A stretch of DNA of 64,000 nt from Actinomadura barringtoniae (GCF_017573505.1 NZ_JAGEOJ010000028.1:1-64000), one strand, 5' to 3'. Numbered from the stretch's first letter, positions 26,967 to 35,652 are shown. Notes: generated by a model from the sequence alone, not told the origin. Numbers and translations: made by a program.

Positions 26967-27739
26967 GCTTCGGCTGCTGATTCCTCGTTCTCGAGGGCCC
27001 GGACCGAGGGGGTGAGCCCGAGCGTCGGGGCGAGCGTGGCGCCGATGGCGTTGAGGACCCTCTCCAGGCCGTAGTCGAAGCTCTCCTCATCGGTCATGTG
27101 CGGCTGCTGGGCGTCCATCACGACGCGGGTGAAGATCGGATGATCGCCGGACCGCATGATCTGGTGGACGTAGCCGGCGTTCCTGCGCATCCAGTCGTCC
27201 TGGGTGAGCCCGGTACGGCGGGCGAGATCCAGCCACATGACCTCGGCTCGGGTGAAGTTGTCCACGTAGCCGTTCAGCAGCCCGACCAGGCTCAGCATCT
27301 CGTCGATCGAGATGCCCACGTCGAGCGCGCCCAGGCCGAACTCGGTCACGCGGAGCTGCTCGGGCCCGTACATGGGCGTGCCGCGCTGCACGGTGTGGAG
27401 CCACGAATGCCGTAGCTGCATGGCGCGGTACTCCCGCGCCATGGTCTCCAGGTCGGCCCGCCAGTCGCCGGTCGGCCCGGCGGGCAGGTCCATCTCGCCG
27501 TAGACCCTGTCGACCATCAGCTCGATCAGGTCATCGCGCGAGGGGACGTACCGGTAGAGCGACATCGCGCCCGCGCCGATGTCGGCGGCGATCTTCCGCA
27601 TGGAGGCGGCCTCGATGCCCTCGGCGTCGGCGATGCGCACCGCGGCCTCGGTGATCTGGTCGCGGCTGTAGGCGGGCCGCGGGCCGCGGGCCGGGCGTTC
27701 GGGCCGCATCCAGATGTTGACGTACTCGGTGTCCTTCAC
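26963..27739 (-). CDS. TetR-family regulator with TetR_C_1-type domain
   Basis: Protein of 258 residues. The HTH lies at about residues 25-70 (DQITEAAVRIADAEGIEAAS, then MRKIAADIGAGAMSLYRYVP), followed by a large C-terminal domain as in regulators of DrrAB-type exporters. Start is GTG at 27739 with GGGAGGTGA upstream. Divergent from the drrAB-like genes, with two related repeats in the 97-base gap; probably their drug-responsive repressor. Confidence 0.92.
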   Translation of the reverse strand: MKDTEYVNIWMRPERPARGPRPAYSRDQITEAAVRIADAEGIEAASMRKIAADIGAGAMSLYRYVPSRDDLIELMVDRVYGEMDLPAGPTGDWRADLETMAREYRAMQLRHSWLHTVQRGTPMYGPEQLRVTEFGLGALDVGISIDEMLSLVGLLNGYVDNFTRAEVMWLDLARRTGLTQDDWMRRNAGYVHQIMRSGDHPIFTRVVMDAQQPHMTDEESFDYGLERVLNAIGATLAPTLGLTPSVRALENEESAAEA

Positions 27740-27768
27740 CCGTCACCTCCCTCCGGAGAATTCTAGTT

Positions 27769-27828
27769 GCGTACATCGTACCCAGTAATTTAGCCTGAGC
27801 CCACTAACCGCGTACGGCGTACCCAATG
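27769..27828. promoter_or_regulatory. Direct-repeat operators of the TetR/DrrAB promoter
   Basis: GCGTACATCGTACCCAGTA at 27769-27787 and GCGTACGGCGTACCCAATG at 27810-27828 share 15 of 19 positions, 41 bases apart. Each contains a GTAC-x3-GTAC core. One flanks the TetR start side and one ends nine bases before the ABC start codon. Confidence 0.5.
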
Positions 27829-27836
27829 GAGGGATC

Positions 27837-28781
27837 ATGGCCGATCCGATAGTCATCGCCGAGGATCTGCACAAGAGCTTCGGCGACACCCACGCCCTGC
27901 GAGGGCTGGACCTGCGAGTCCCCGCGGGCTCGGTCTGCGGCGTGCTCGGCCCGAACGGCGCGGGCAAGACCACCGCCGTGCGGATCCTGGCGACGCTGTC
28001 GGACCCCGACTCCGGGCACGCCCGCATCGCCGGGTTCGACGTCACCCGCGACGCCGACAAGGTGCGGGCGCGGATCGGACTCGCGGGACAGCACGCCGCC
28101 GTCGACGAGAAGCTGACCGGGCGCTCCAACCTGCGGATGTTCGGGCGGCTGTATCACCTGCCCCGGGCACAGGCGCGGCGGCGGGCCGACGAGCTGCTGG
28201 AGCGCTTCGGGCTGATGGACGCCGCCGACCGCCCGGTGGGCGGCTACTCGGGCGGCATGCGGCGCCGCCTGGACGTGGTGGCCAGCCTGATCCTGCGCCC
28301 GCAGGTGCTGTTCCTGGACGAGCCGACGACCGGCCTGGACCCGCGCAGTCGCGGGGAGATCTGGGACAGCATCCGCGAACTGGTCGCCGACGGCACCACC
28401 GTGCTGCTCACCACCCAGTACCTGGACGAGGCCGACCAGCTCGCCGACGACATCGCCGTCGTCGACCACGGCCGCGTCGTCGCGACCGGCACCCCCGATG
28501 AGCTCAAGGCGACGATCGGCGACCGCCTCGACGTCGAGGTGGAGGACCCCTCGTCGCTGCAGGCGGCGGCGACGGTCATGAGCGGCCTGGCGGGGGCCGA
28601 TCCGGCGATGACCGCCGCCGACCGGCTGAGCGTCGCGCTCCCCGGGGCGGGCACCCGGCTGGCCGACATCGTGCTGGAGCTGGATCGCGCCGGGGTGTCG
28701 ATGGCCGATGTGAGCCTGCGCCGGCCCACTCTGGACGAGGTGTTCCTGCGCCTCACCGGCCGTGAGAAGGAGACCGTCTGA
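27837..28781 (+). CDS. Daunorubicin-resistance-type ABC exporter ATPase (DrrA-like)
   Basis: Protein of 314 residues. Walker A GPNGAGKTT (about residues 41-49), signature YSGGMRRRLDV, Walker B QVLFLDEPTTGLDPRS, H-loop TTQYLDEADQLAD. The C-terminal DUF4162-like extension typical of DrrA is present. GGAGGG precedes the ATG. It overlaps the permease start by one base. Expected to energise export of a hydrophobic drug together with the next gene. Confidence 0.94.
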   Translation: MADPIVIAEDLHKSFGDTHALRGLDLRVPAGSVCGVLGPNGAGKTTAVRILATLSDPDSGHARIAGFDVTRDADKVRARIGLAGQHAAVDEKLTGRSNLRMFGRLYHLPRAQARRRADELLERFGLMDAADRPVGGYSGGMRRRLDVVASLILRPQVLFLDEPTTGLDPRSRGEIWDSIRELVADGTTVLLTTQYLDEADQLADDIAVVDHGRVVATGTPDELKATIGDRLDVEVEDPSSLQAAATVMSGLAGADPAMTAADRLSVALPGAGTRLADIVLELDRAGVSMADVSLRRPTLDEVFLRLTGREKETV

Positions 28782-29623
28782 TGGCGACGCACACCGTTAC
28801 CGCCCCCGCCCCCGCGGGTTCCCTGACCACCCGCCTGCGCTGGACGGTGGCGGACGGGATCACCCTGATCGGGCGCGAGGTGGCCCGGCTCAGGCAGGAG
28901 CCCGGTGAGCTCATCGCCATGCTCATCTTCCCGGCGATCATGGTCGTGCTGTTCGGTTACGTCTTCGGCAGCGCGATCAAGGTGCCCGGCGGCGGCAACT
29001 ACCGCGAGTACCTGATGCCGGGGCTGTTCACGATGGTGACGTTCACCGCGACCATGGGCGTCACGCTGCGGGTGGCCACGGACGCCGCGCGGGGCGTGAT
29101 GGACCGGTTCCGTTCGATGCCGATGGCCCGCTCGGCGGTCGCGTTCGGGCAGAGCGGCGCCGACTCCCTCATGGGCGTCCTGGCGATGATCGTCATGGTG
29201 GTCACCGGCCTGGTGGTCGGCTGGCAGGCGCACCGCGGCGTCTGGCCCACCGCCCAGGCGTTCCTGCTGCTGATGCTGTTCCGGTACGCGCTGGGCTGGC
29301 TGGGCGTCTGGTTCGGGCTGGTGGTCAAGAACGAGGAGGTCGCCGACCAGCTGATCCCGCTGAGCCTGCCGGTCACGATGCTGTCCAACTCGTTCGTCCC
29401 GACCGCGGGCATGCCGGACTGGCTGCGCTTCATCGCCGACTGGAACCCGGTCAGCGCGCTGACCGCCGCGTGCCGCAAGCTGTTCGGCAACCCCGGAGTG
29501 CCGACCGGCCACACGGCCTGGCCGATCGCGCATCCCGTCGCCGCGGTGCTGCTGTGGTCGGTGGTGCTCCTGGCCGTCTTCGTCCCCCTGTCGGTCCGCA
29601 CCTACAACCGGCGCGGCCGGTGA
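28781..29623 (+). CDS. ABC-2 type transporter permease (DrrB-like)
   Basis: Protein of 280 residues with six predicted membrane spans. The EAA-like exporter motif region (ATDAARGVMDRFRSMPMARS) sits after span two, and PDWLRFIADWNPVSALTAAC near the end is typical of DrrB and related ABC-2 permeases. Pairs with the ATPase upstream (ATGA-type overlap). A strong hairpin follows the stop. Confidence 0.94.
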   Translation: MATHTVTAPAPAGSLTTRLRWTVADGITLIGREVARLRQEPGELIAMLIFPAIMVVLFGYVFGSAIKVPGGGNYREYLMPGLFTMVTFTATMGVTLRVATDAARGVMDRFRSMPMARSAVAFGQSGADSLMGVLAMIVMVVTGLVVGWQAHRGVWPTAQAFLLLMLFRYALGWLGVWFGLVVKNEEVADQLIPLSLPVTMLSNSFVPTAGMPDWLRFIADWNPVSALTAACRKLFGNPGVPTGHTAWPIAHPVAAVLLWSVVLLAVFVPLSVRTYNRRGR

Positions 29624-29626
29624 TCC

Positions 29627-29659
29627 CGGGGTCGGCGGCGGCATCGGCCGCCGACCCCG
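29627..29659. terminator. Bidirectional terminator between DrrB and GNAT genes
   Basis: Thirteen-base perfect stem (CGGGGTCGGCGGC and complement) with a seven-base loop, immediately after the DrrB-type stop and before the opposing GNAT stop. Confidence 0.8.
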
Positions 29660-29669
29660 AGATCAGACG

Positions 29670-30176
29670 TCAGACGCCGAACGGCGCCGCGTACCGGACC
29701 GTCCCGGCCGGCGCCGTCGAGGCACCGTCCAGAACGAGGGCCATCAGCGCCTCATCGGGATACTCGAACGCCGCCTTGATCCCCAGGCCCGAGGCCCGTT
29801 CGAATCCGAACCTCGGGTAGTAGTCGGGGTGGCCGAGTACCACGGCGAGCCGTTCTCCCTGGTCGCGCGCCGCGTCCAGGGCGGCCCGCACGACCGCGTC
29901 GCCCACGCCCCGCTTCTGGAAGCCGGGCAGCACGGCGACCGGGGCGAGGGCGAGCGCCTCCGCCTCGTCGACGTGGCAGCGGGTCAGCAGCGCGTAGCCG
30001 ATGACCCGCCCGCCAGGCTCCTCGGCCACCCACGACAGGCCCGGCAGCCAGGCCGGGTCGGTGCGGAGCGCGTCCACGAGCTCGGCCTCGGCGGGCTGCT
30101 CGAAGGCGGCGGCGTTCACCGCGTGGACGGCCGCGATGTCGCGGCCCGTCTCGGTCCTGGTCGTCCAGCCGTTCAT
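29670..30176 (-). CDS. GNAT-family N-acetyltransferase (YhbS-like)
   Basis: Protein of 168 residues. The acetyl-CoA loop is VLPGFQKRGVGDAVVRAALD (Q/R-x-x-G-x-G/A at about residues 87-93), and the C-terminal VLGHPDYYPRFGFERASGLG is the YhbS/Eis-like signature. Acceptor unknown. The ATG at 30176 lies eight bases after the rsgA stop, so the two genes form an operon; the long upstream frame is a shadow of rsgA. Confidence 0.9.
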   Translation of the reverse strand: MNGWTTRTETGRDIAAVHAVNAAAFEQPAEAELVDALRTDPAWLPGLSWVAEEPGGRVIGYALLTRCHVDEAEALALAPVAVLPGFQKRGVGDAVVRAALDAARDQGERLAVVLGHPDYYPRFGFERASGLGIKAAFEYPDEALMALVLDGASTAPAGTVRYAAPFGV

Positions 30177-30184
30177 GGTCCCCC

Positions 30185-31282
30185 TCACCGGTCCCGGCCT
30201 CCGCGCAGCTTGTAGGCCTGCCGCTGCGCCTTGGCGATGGTCTTCCATCTGCCGGCGCGTTCGGCGCGGAGCCTGGCGTCGGTGCGCGCGGCGATCCATT
30301 CGTTCTCCCGCCTCAGTTTGCGATAGCTGTCCAGGCGGCGCCGCGGCAGGGTGCCGTCCTCGATGGCGGCGAGGACGGCGCAGCCCGGCTCGGTCTCGTG
30401 CACGCAGTCGCCGAACCGGCACTCCTGCGCCAGTTCCTGGATCTCGGCGAAGGTGTGCTGCAGGCCTTCGGCGGCGTCCCACAGGCCCACGCCGCGCAGT
30501 CCGGGCGTGTCGATGAGGACGCCACCGCCGGGCAGCGCTAGCAGCTCGCGGCGGACGGTGGTGTGGCGGCCCTTGCCGTCCTGGGCGCGGACGGCGCCGG
30601 TCGCCAGCCGTTCGTCGCCCAGCAGCGCGTTGCCGAGCGTGGACTTGCCCGCACCGGACGTGCCGATCAGCACGACCGTGCCGGTGAGCACGGCGGTGGC
30701 CGCCTCCAGGCCCTCGCCGGTGGTGGCGCTGACCGCGATGACGTCCACGCCGGGTGCGGCGTCGGCGACCTCGGCCGTCTCGGTCTCGACGATGCCGGGG
30801 TCGGCGACCTGGTCGGCCTTGGTGAGCACGACCACCGGCCGTGCCCCGCTCTCCCAGGCCAGGGCGAGCTGGCGTTCGATGCGTCCCAGGTCCACCGCGA
30901 TCTCGAGCGACACGACGATGGCGACGGTGTCGACATTGGCGGCCAGGACCTGCCCCTGGGCGCGGCGGGAGACCGAGGACCGCACGATGGCGGTGCGGCG
31001 GGGGAGCAGCTCCACGATCGCGGGCTGGTCCCCGGGCCGCAGCCCCGCCCAGTCCCCGGTGCAGGGCGCCTGCGCGGGGTCGTCGGGCGAGGCCACGGCG
31101 GTGGTGTCGGCCCGCAGGGGGCCGTGTTCGGTGATGACGTCCGCCTGGCCGCGGTCGACGGCGACGATGCGGGCGGGGATCAGTCCGGCGTCACGGTGCC
31201 GGGTGAACTCGTTCTGGCGGTCCTCGTCCCAGCCGTAGCCGGTCAGGGCGTGCGGGAACGCGGAAGGAAATGCGGAAGACAA
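30185..31282 (-). CDS. rsgA: Ribosome small subunit-dependent GTPase A
   Basis: Protein of 365 residues acting in late 30S subunit assembly. An N-terminal OB-fold is followed by a circularly permuted GTPase domain in the order G4 (TKAD), G1 (GTSGAGKSTL), G3 (DTPG), then a C-terminal zinc knuckle (ECRFGDCVHETEPGCAV). The start is taken as TTG at 31282, with AAGGG ten bases upstream and the expected N-terminus (SSAFPSAFPHALTGYGWDED). That AAGGG can pair with CCCTT in a small hairpin. A 23-codon reading frame with a much stronger ribosome site precedes it, suggesting translational control. Confidence 0.9.
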   Translation of the reverse strand: MSSAFPSAFPHALTGYGWDEDRQNEFTRHRDAGLIPARIVAVDRGQADVITEHGPLRADTTAVASPDDPAQAPCTGDWAGLRPGDQPAIVELLPRRTAIVRSSVSRRAQGQVLAANVDTVAIVVSLEIAVDLGRIERQLALAWESGARPVVVLTKADQVADPGIVETETAEVADAAPGVDVIAVSATTGEGLEAATAVLTGTVVLIGTSGAGKSTLGNALLGDERLATGAVRAQDGKGRHTTVRRELLALPGGGVLIDTPGLRGVGLWDAAEGLQHTFAEIQELAQECRFGDCVHETEPGCAVLAAIEDGTLPRRRLDSYRKLRRENEWIAARTDARLRAERAGRWKTIAKAQRQAYKLRGGRDR

Positions 31283-31288
31283 CGTCTT

Positions 31289-31312
31289 GAAACCCTTGGG
31301 TGAAGGGGCTTC
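31289..31312 (-). promoter_or_regulatory. Hairpin that can hide the rsgA ribosome site
   Basis: CCCTT-CACCC-AAGGG on the minus strand, extended by GAA/TTC with bulges. The AAGGG arm is the only ribosome-site candidate for the TTG start of rsgA. The stem is short, so this is suggestive only. Confidence 0.3.
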
Positions 31313-31344
31313 GGCGACGCGCGCGGACAGAGCCGGGTTATGGG

Positions 31345-31416
31345 TCAGCCGAGAGCCCGGGAAATGAGGATGGCCTGAATGCTGCTGCGGGCAGCAACCA
31401 TCACGAAGACGGCCAT
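31345..31416 (-). CDS. 23-residue leader peptide upstream of rsgA
   Basis: A small frame, MAVFVMVAARSSIQAILISR followed by ALG and TGA, has a very strong ribosome site (GGGAGGTGA, five bases before the ATG). It ends 62 bases before the rsgA start. It lies 35 bases after the SulP stop and has no family match that I recognise. Its position before a ribosome-assembly GTPase with a weak TTG start suggests a regulatory upstream frame rather than a free peptide, though either is possible. Confidence 0.5.
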   Translation of the reverse strand: MAVFVMVAARSSIQAILISRALG

Positions 31417-31451
31417 TCAACTCACCTCCCTCAAAGAGCTCCGGCCGCCGA

Positions 31452-32903
31452 TCATACCTCCATGACCGGAACGGCGACGGGTCCATTTTCGTTGTGGCCG
31501 TCCGCCCAGGTGGTGAGGGCGGTCCGGCAGGCGTGGTCGAGATGCCGCAGGCCCGCCAGGTCCAGTTCGATCGGGCGGTCCTTGGGCAGCGCCTCCAGGG
31601 CGCCGAGCATCTTGGGCAGGCGCAGGAAGGTGGCGTTGCCGCTGATGGCGACGTCGATCGTGCCGTGGCCGGGGTCGTGGACTTCGACGTGGACGTGCGA
31701 GGTCTCCCAGGCGATCTTCAGGACGGCCAGCAGCAGGCCGAGCAGCACGCCCTCGGAGAGGTTCAGGGCGACCACGGCCGCCGCGGTGGCGACCAGGATC
31801 ACCGCCTCGCCGCGGTGCTCGCGCCACAGCGGCGGGAGCTGGGCGAGCGGCATCAGTTTCCAGCCCGCGTGCACCAGCACCCCGGCGAGCGCCGCGAGCG
31901 GGATGGTCTCCAGCGCCGCCGGGAACAGGGCGGCGAACAGCAGCAGCCACAGCCCGTGCAGCCACCGCGACGCCTTGGTCTGCGCACCCGCCTGGACGTT
32001 GGTGGCGCTGCGCACGATGACGGCGGTCATCGGCAGCGCGCCGAGCGCGCCGCAGACGGTGTTGCCGACGCCCTGGGCGAGGAGTTCCTTGTCGTAGTCG
32101 GTGCGCGGCCCCTCGTGCATGCGGTCGACGGCGGCGGCGCTGAACAGGCTCTCGGCCGAGGAGATCAGGGCGAATGCCACGACGGTGCCGAGCATGCCCA
32201 CCTCGGCCAGCCCGGCCAGGTCGCTGGTGCCCGGCGGCTGGATCGCGTTCGCCAGCCCCCGCACCTGGAGCTTGGCGACGGGCAGGTCGAGCAGGGCGGT
32301 AGAGGCGGTGGCCAGCGCGACCGCCGCGAGCGGTGCGGGAACGGCGCGTACCTGGCGGGGCAGGTACCGCCATCCGGCCAGCAGCGCGACCGTTCCCGCA
32401 CCGAGGGCCAGGGCGGCGAGCGCTCCGGACGAGCCGAGCCCGCCGGTGGCCATGCCGGGCAGGCCCGCGATCTTGCCGAGGCCCGAGCCGGGCGCCTTGG
32501 CGTCGGCCATGGCGTACAGCTGCCCGGCGATGATCGTGAGGCCGATCCCGGCGAGCATGCCCTCCACGACGGCGACCGAGATGGCGCGGAACCACCGGCC
32601 CATCCGCAGCACGCCCAGCAGGACCTGCAGCAGCCCGGCGGCCAGCACGAGCGCGCCGAGGGCGCCCAGCCCGTACCGCTGGACGGCCTCGAACACCAGC
32701 ACGGTCAGCCCGGCGGCGGGGCCGCTGACCTGGAGGCTGCTGCCGGGCAGCAGCCCGACCAGCAGCCCGCCGACGATGCCGGTGACCAGGCCGAGCTCGG
32801 CCGGGACTCTGGAGGCGACGGCGACCCCCACGCACAGCGGGAGGGCGACGAGGAAGACGACAAGGGACGCGGCGGCATCGCGCCGCAGGGTGGCGGGGAT
32901 CAT
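31452..32903 (-). CDS. SulP-family anion transporter (bicarbonate-type)
   Basis: Membrane protein of 483 residues with 10-12 predicted spans and a C-terminal STAS domain (about residues 395-480, ISGNATFLRLPKMLGALEAL, then IELDLAGLRHLDHACRTAL). The family exchanges sulfate, bicarbonate or other anions. Immediate linkage (18 bases) to a carbonic anhydrase gene points to bicarbonate. GAGGA precedes the ATG at 32903. Confidence 0.92.
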   Translation of the reverse strand: MIPATLRRDAAASLVVFLVALPLCVGVAVASRVPAELGLVTGIVGGLLVGLLPGSSLQVSGPAAGLTVLVFEAVQRYGLGALGALVLAAGLLQVLLGVLRMGRWFRAISVAVVEGMLAGIGLTIIAGQLYAMADAKAPGSGLGKIAGLPGMATGGLGSSGALAALALGAGTVALLAGWRYLPRQVRAVPAPLAAVALATASTALLDLPVAKLQVRGLANAIQPPGTSDLAGLAEVGMLGTVVAFALISSAESLFSAAAVDRMHEGPRTDYDKELLAQGVGNTVCGALGALPMTAVIVRSATNVQAGAQTKASRWLHGLWLLLFAALFPAALETIPLAALAGVLVHAGWKLMPLAQLPPLWREHRGEAVILVATAAAVVALNLSEGVLLGLLLAVLKIAWETSHVHVEVHDPGHGTIDVAISGNATFLRLPKMLGALEALPKDRPIELDLAGLRHLDHACRTALTTWADGHNENGPVAVPVMEV

Positions 32904-32921
32904 CGGGTCCTCGATCGCGGG

Positions 32922-33509
32922 TCAGAGGGGGAGGAACGCGCGGGCGGCGGGCTTGTAGGCCAGCACCGAGCCGGTGTGGACCTGGTAGTACCAGGCGTGC
33001 AGGCCGATCTCGCGGCGTTCCAGGCGGCCCTGGATCGCGGGGTAGGTGGCGAGCCGGTCGAGCTGGGCGAGCGCGTGGCTTTGGACCGCCTCGGCGAGCT
33101 CGGCGTCGTCGGGGACGCCGGTGAACGCGCCGGGCGGCGAGGCGTCCGACAGCCAGCGGCGCAGCGCGGGCAGCGCGGTGAGGTCCTGGCCGCGTACCAG
33201 GGCGCCGACGGCGCCGCAGTGCGAGTGCCCGCACACGATCACGTCGGAGACGCCGAGGACCTCCACGGCGAACTCGATGGTGGCGGTCTCCCCGGTCGGC
33301 CGTTCGGGCCGCCAGGCGGGGACGATGTTGCCCGCGGTCCGCAGCTCGAACAGGTCGCCGGGGCCGGCGCCGGTGATCAGGGACGGGATGACGCGGGAGT
33401 CGGAGCAGGTGATGAACAGGGCCAGGGGCGACTGGCCCTCGGCCAGCCGGTGCAGGCCGGTTCCGGCGCGTGCGCGGAACGAGCGGGCGTGGTCGATGAA
33501 CGATTGCAT
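32922..33509 (-). CDS. Beta-class carbonic anhydrase
   Basis: Protein of 195 residues. Zinc ligands are Cys35, His95 and Cys98 with the Asp37/Arg39 dyad (ITCSDSR and GHSHCGA). Catalyses reversible hydration of CO2. GGAGG lies well placed before the ATG. It is followed within 18 bases by the SulP transporter, together forming a bicarbonate supply or pH-balance unit. Confidence 0.95.
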   Translation of the reverse strand: MQSFIDHARSFRARAGTGLHRLAEGQSPLALFITCSDSRVIPSLITGAGPGDLFELRTAGNIVPAWRPERPTGETATIEFAVEVLGVSDVIVCGHSHCGAVGALVRGQDLTALPALRRWLSDASPPGAFTGVPDDAELAEAVQSHALAQLDRLATYPAIQGRLERREIGLHAWYYQVHTGSVLAYKPAARAFLPL

Positions 33510-33628
33510 GCCAAAGACCTCCAGGGGCGCCGTCGGCAGGGCGGCCGCGTCGATGGAGTGAAAGGGGAGCTGAGACAGGTGTGAGGCAGGTGAAGGTCAG
33601 GCCGGGCGAGCGCGGCCCGGACGGCGGC

Positions 33629-34030
33629 TCAGTGCCGGAAGACCTGGAGAAGGGCCGAAACGTCCCCTGTGACCTGCCTGCTCACGCTGTGCAGGTGGGC
33701 CTCGATACGGCCGGGCGCTGGAAGGCCGCGCGGCGTCCCGGCGTCGCGGGGGAGCGTCATGACCGGGATGGCGGCCTTGGCGAAACGAGGCTCGGCGGCG
33801 ATGGCGTGGACGCGGGCCGTCGGCGGCGCGTCGGGGATCTCGTTCGGGTGGTCGTGGCGGTCGGCGGCGAGCGTGCCGGTGACCGTGCTGGTGACCGACG
33901 CCCGCTGGCCGCCGCCGGGACCGTGGTGGGTGCCCGCGGCGGTGTCCGCCCGGAGCGGGCAGAGACCGATGATCATCAGGAGGGCCGCGGTGAGCAGCAG
34001 GGTGAGGACGGTCGTGCCGCGCCGGGTCAC
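33629..34030 (-). CDS. Small exported or anchored hypothetical protein
   Basis: Protein of 133 residues. The N-terminus MTRRGTTVLTLLLTAALLMI is a signal peptide or single anchor; the rest is polar with several His (THHGPGG, DRHDHPNE, EAHLH) and no Cys beyond the signal. No family recognised. It lies upstream of the carbonic anhydrase gene in the same direction (119 bases apart). The His content hints at metal binding, but this is speculation. Confidence 0.6.
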   Translation of the reverse strand: MTRRGTTVLTLLLTAALLMIIGLCPLRADTAAGTHHGPGGGQRASVTSTVTGTLAADRHDHPNEIPDAPPTARVHAIAAEPRFAKAAIPVMTLPRDAGTPRGLPAPGRIEAHLHSVSRQVTGDVSALLQVFRH

Positions 34031-34176
34031 CGCCGGTTCCCCCTCCGCTCGCCGGGCCGCTTATTGATCTGTCGATCGTGAGGATAGGGGCGCGGCGGCC
34101 CACGCGGGCGGCGTCTCGCTGAACTATGCGCGAACTCACACTCACTCTCCGTGCCTTTGTCATGAAAGGAGTCAGG

Positions 34177-34272
34177 ATGAGCCACTGGCGCGCGTCCGCG
34201 CACAAGATCACGATCTGGGGTGAACAGTTTCGCGACATGTCTCGTTGTGGTGCCCGGTGCCGGTTATGGTGA
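34177..34272 (+). CDS. Possible 31-residue peptide gene
   Basis: ATG with AAAGGAG five bases upstream opens a 31-codon frame beginning MSHWRASAHKITIWGEQFRD, with two Cys and two Arg-rich turns later. It ends 36 bases before the Ala-rich protein gene and lies in the 278-base region 34031-34308, otherwise without features. No homologue recognised; could be a leader or chance. Confidence 0.3.
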   Translation: MSHWRASAHKITIWGEQFRDMSRCGARCRLW

Positions 34273-34308
34273 AAGAGGCGGAACCCGAGCGAATCAGGGG
34301 CGTGACGG

Positions 34309-35652
34309 GTGGACGAGCAGGACACAGACGGCGTGCGGACGCCGCCGGAACGGTCCATGGAGCCGGCTCGCGTGGCGGCTGCGGTCGACCGGGCGGCGGC
34401 GGACCGCATCGAGGACATCTGGAACACCGTCGCGCCGGCCGCGGGCGAGGCCGCCAAGCTGGCCGTCGCGATCACCGAGCCGGTACGGCAGGTGGCGAGC
34501 GAGGCCACCGCGCTCGCCGCGACCCGGATCGTCGAGCAGGTCGCCGGAACGCCCGCGATGAAGGTCGTGGAGCAGGCCGCGCGGGACGCGGCGGTGAAGG
34601 TCGCCACCTCGGCCGCCGAGAAGGCCGTCATGGAGGCGCGCGCCGCCGCCGGGTCCAACGCCCTCACCGGCACCGCCATGGAGGCGGCCACGACCGCGCT
34701 GGAGCTGGCCGGGCAGGCCGCTCAGCACCCGATGGCGATCGCCGCGCGCCGCCTGGCCGCGAGCAACCCGTTCGCGCGCGCCGCCACCGCGACCGCGCTG
34801 GACATGGCCGGCCGGACCGTGTCGGCGCCGATCGTCCAGGCCGCCACCAAGACCGTGGTGGACGTCGCGCTGGACGCGGTCGCCGACGTCGCCGTCGAGG
34901 TCGCCCTGGACGTGGGCAGCGACGTGGTGGTGAGCGTCGTCCGGCAGACCGCGCTGGAGGCCGCCCGCGACGTCGCCGGGGCGGTCCGCGGCCGCGCCCA
35001 GGACGCCGTCGCGCTCGCCGAGCTCAGCCCGGTCACCGCGGCCGCCGCCGACGTCGCGACCAAGGCCGTCGGCAGCGACGCGGTCCGTTCGGCCACCGGC
35101 CTGCTGGCGTCGGCCGCGCAGAGCTCGCTGGCCCGCACCGCGCGCGGCCTGGCCGCCCAGGCCGCCACCCGCGCCACCGCCTACGCGATCGAGGTCGTGA
35201 TGGCCGAGCTGATGCGCGAGGCGCTCAAGCTCGCCATGAAGGAGGCGCTGCGCGAGCTCATGCGCGACGTCGCCAAGGACGTGGTCGTCGAGGTCATGAA
35301 GACCACCTGGGTCGCCGGCACCCGGCCCGCGCCGCCGCCGTCGGAGACCGGCGCGACCGTGACCGGCCTGGTCACTCGTGCCGCCGGCAAGGTCATCACC
35401 AACCCGGCCACCGGCCGGGCGCTGGAGACCGCCACGGGCATCGCGATCCGCGTCACCGCCAAGACCGCGCCGCGCGTCGTACCCAAGATCGCGATGAGCT
35501 CCCTCAAGAACGCCTCTCGCTACCGCGGCCGGACCCGCAGCAACCCCCGTAGCAACCCCGCGGGCACCGACCACCCGGTGCCCGGCGTCGTCCAGACGCC
35601 CGTCGGCACCGCGGTCCGGCGGCCCGAGCAGCCCACCGACAGGGCCTCGTAG
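34309..35652 (+). CDS. Ala/Val-rich helical protein of unknown function
   Basis: Protein of 447 residues, roughly 30% Ala with regularly spaced charged residues (EAAKLAVAITEPVRQVASEA; ALDAVADVAVEVALDVGSDV), predicted as long amphipathic helices without a signal peptide. Segments in the middle are hydrophobic enough to associate with membranes. The C-terminal tail (about residues 395-447) is basic, Pro-rich and disordered. Starts at GTG. No recognised domain; resembles phasin-like or apolipoprotein-like helical proteins only in composition. It precedes the two-component genes in the same direction, 114 bases apart. Confidence 0.75.
   Translation: MDEQDTDGVRTPPERSMEPARVAAAVDRAAADRIEDIWNTVAPAAGEAAKLAVAITEPVRQVASEATALAATRIVEQVAGTPAMKVVEQAARDAAVKVATSAAEKAVMEARAAAGSNALTGTAMEAATTALELAGQAAQHPMAIAARRLAASNPFARAATATALDMAGRTVSAPIVQAATKTVVDVALDAVADVAVEVALDVGSDVVVSVVRQTALEAARDVAGAVRGRAQDAVALAELSPVTAAAADVATKAVGSDAVRSATGLLASAAQSSLARTARGLAAQAATRATAYAIEVVMAELMREALKLAMKEALRELMRDVAKDVVVEVMKTTWVAGTRPAPPPSETGATVTGLVTRAAGKVITNPATGRALETATGIAIRVTAKTAPRVVPKIAMSSLKNASRYRGRTRSNPRSNPAGTDHPVPGVVQTPVGTAVRRPEQPTDRAS

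Noticed and set aside
31494..33584. 696-codon plus-strand frame across the SulP and carbonic anhydrase genes
   Set aside because: Antisense shadow spanning two recognisable genes.
34031..34308. A structural RNA or riboswitch in the longest gene-free stretch
   Set aside because: No convincing stem-loop set or known riboswitch pattern was seen; only a possible 31-codon frame.
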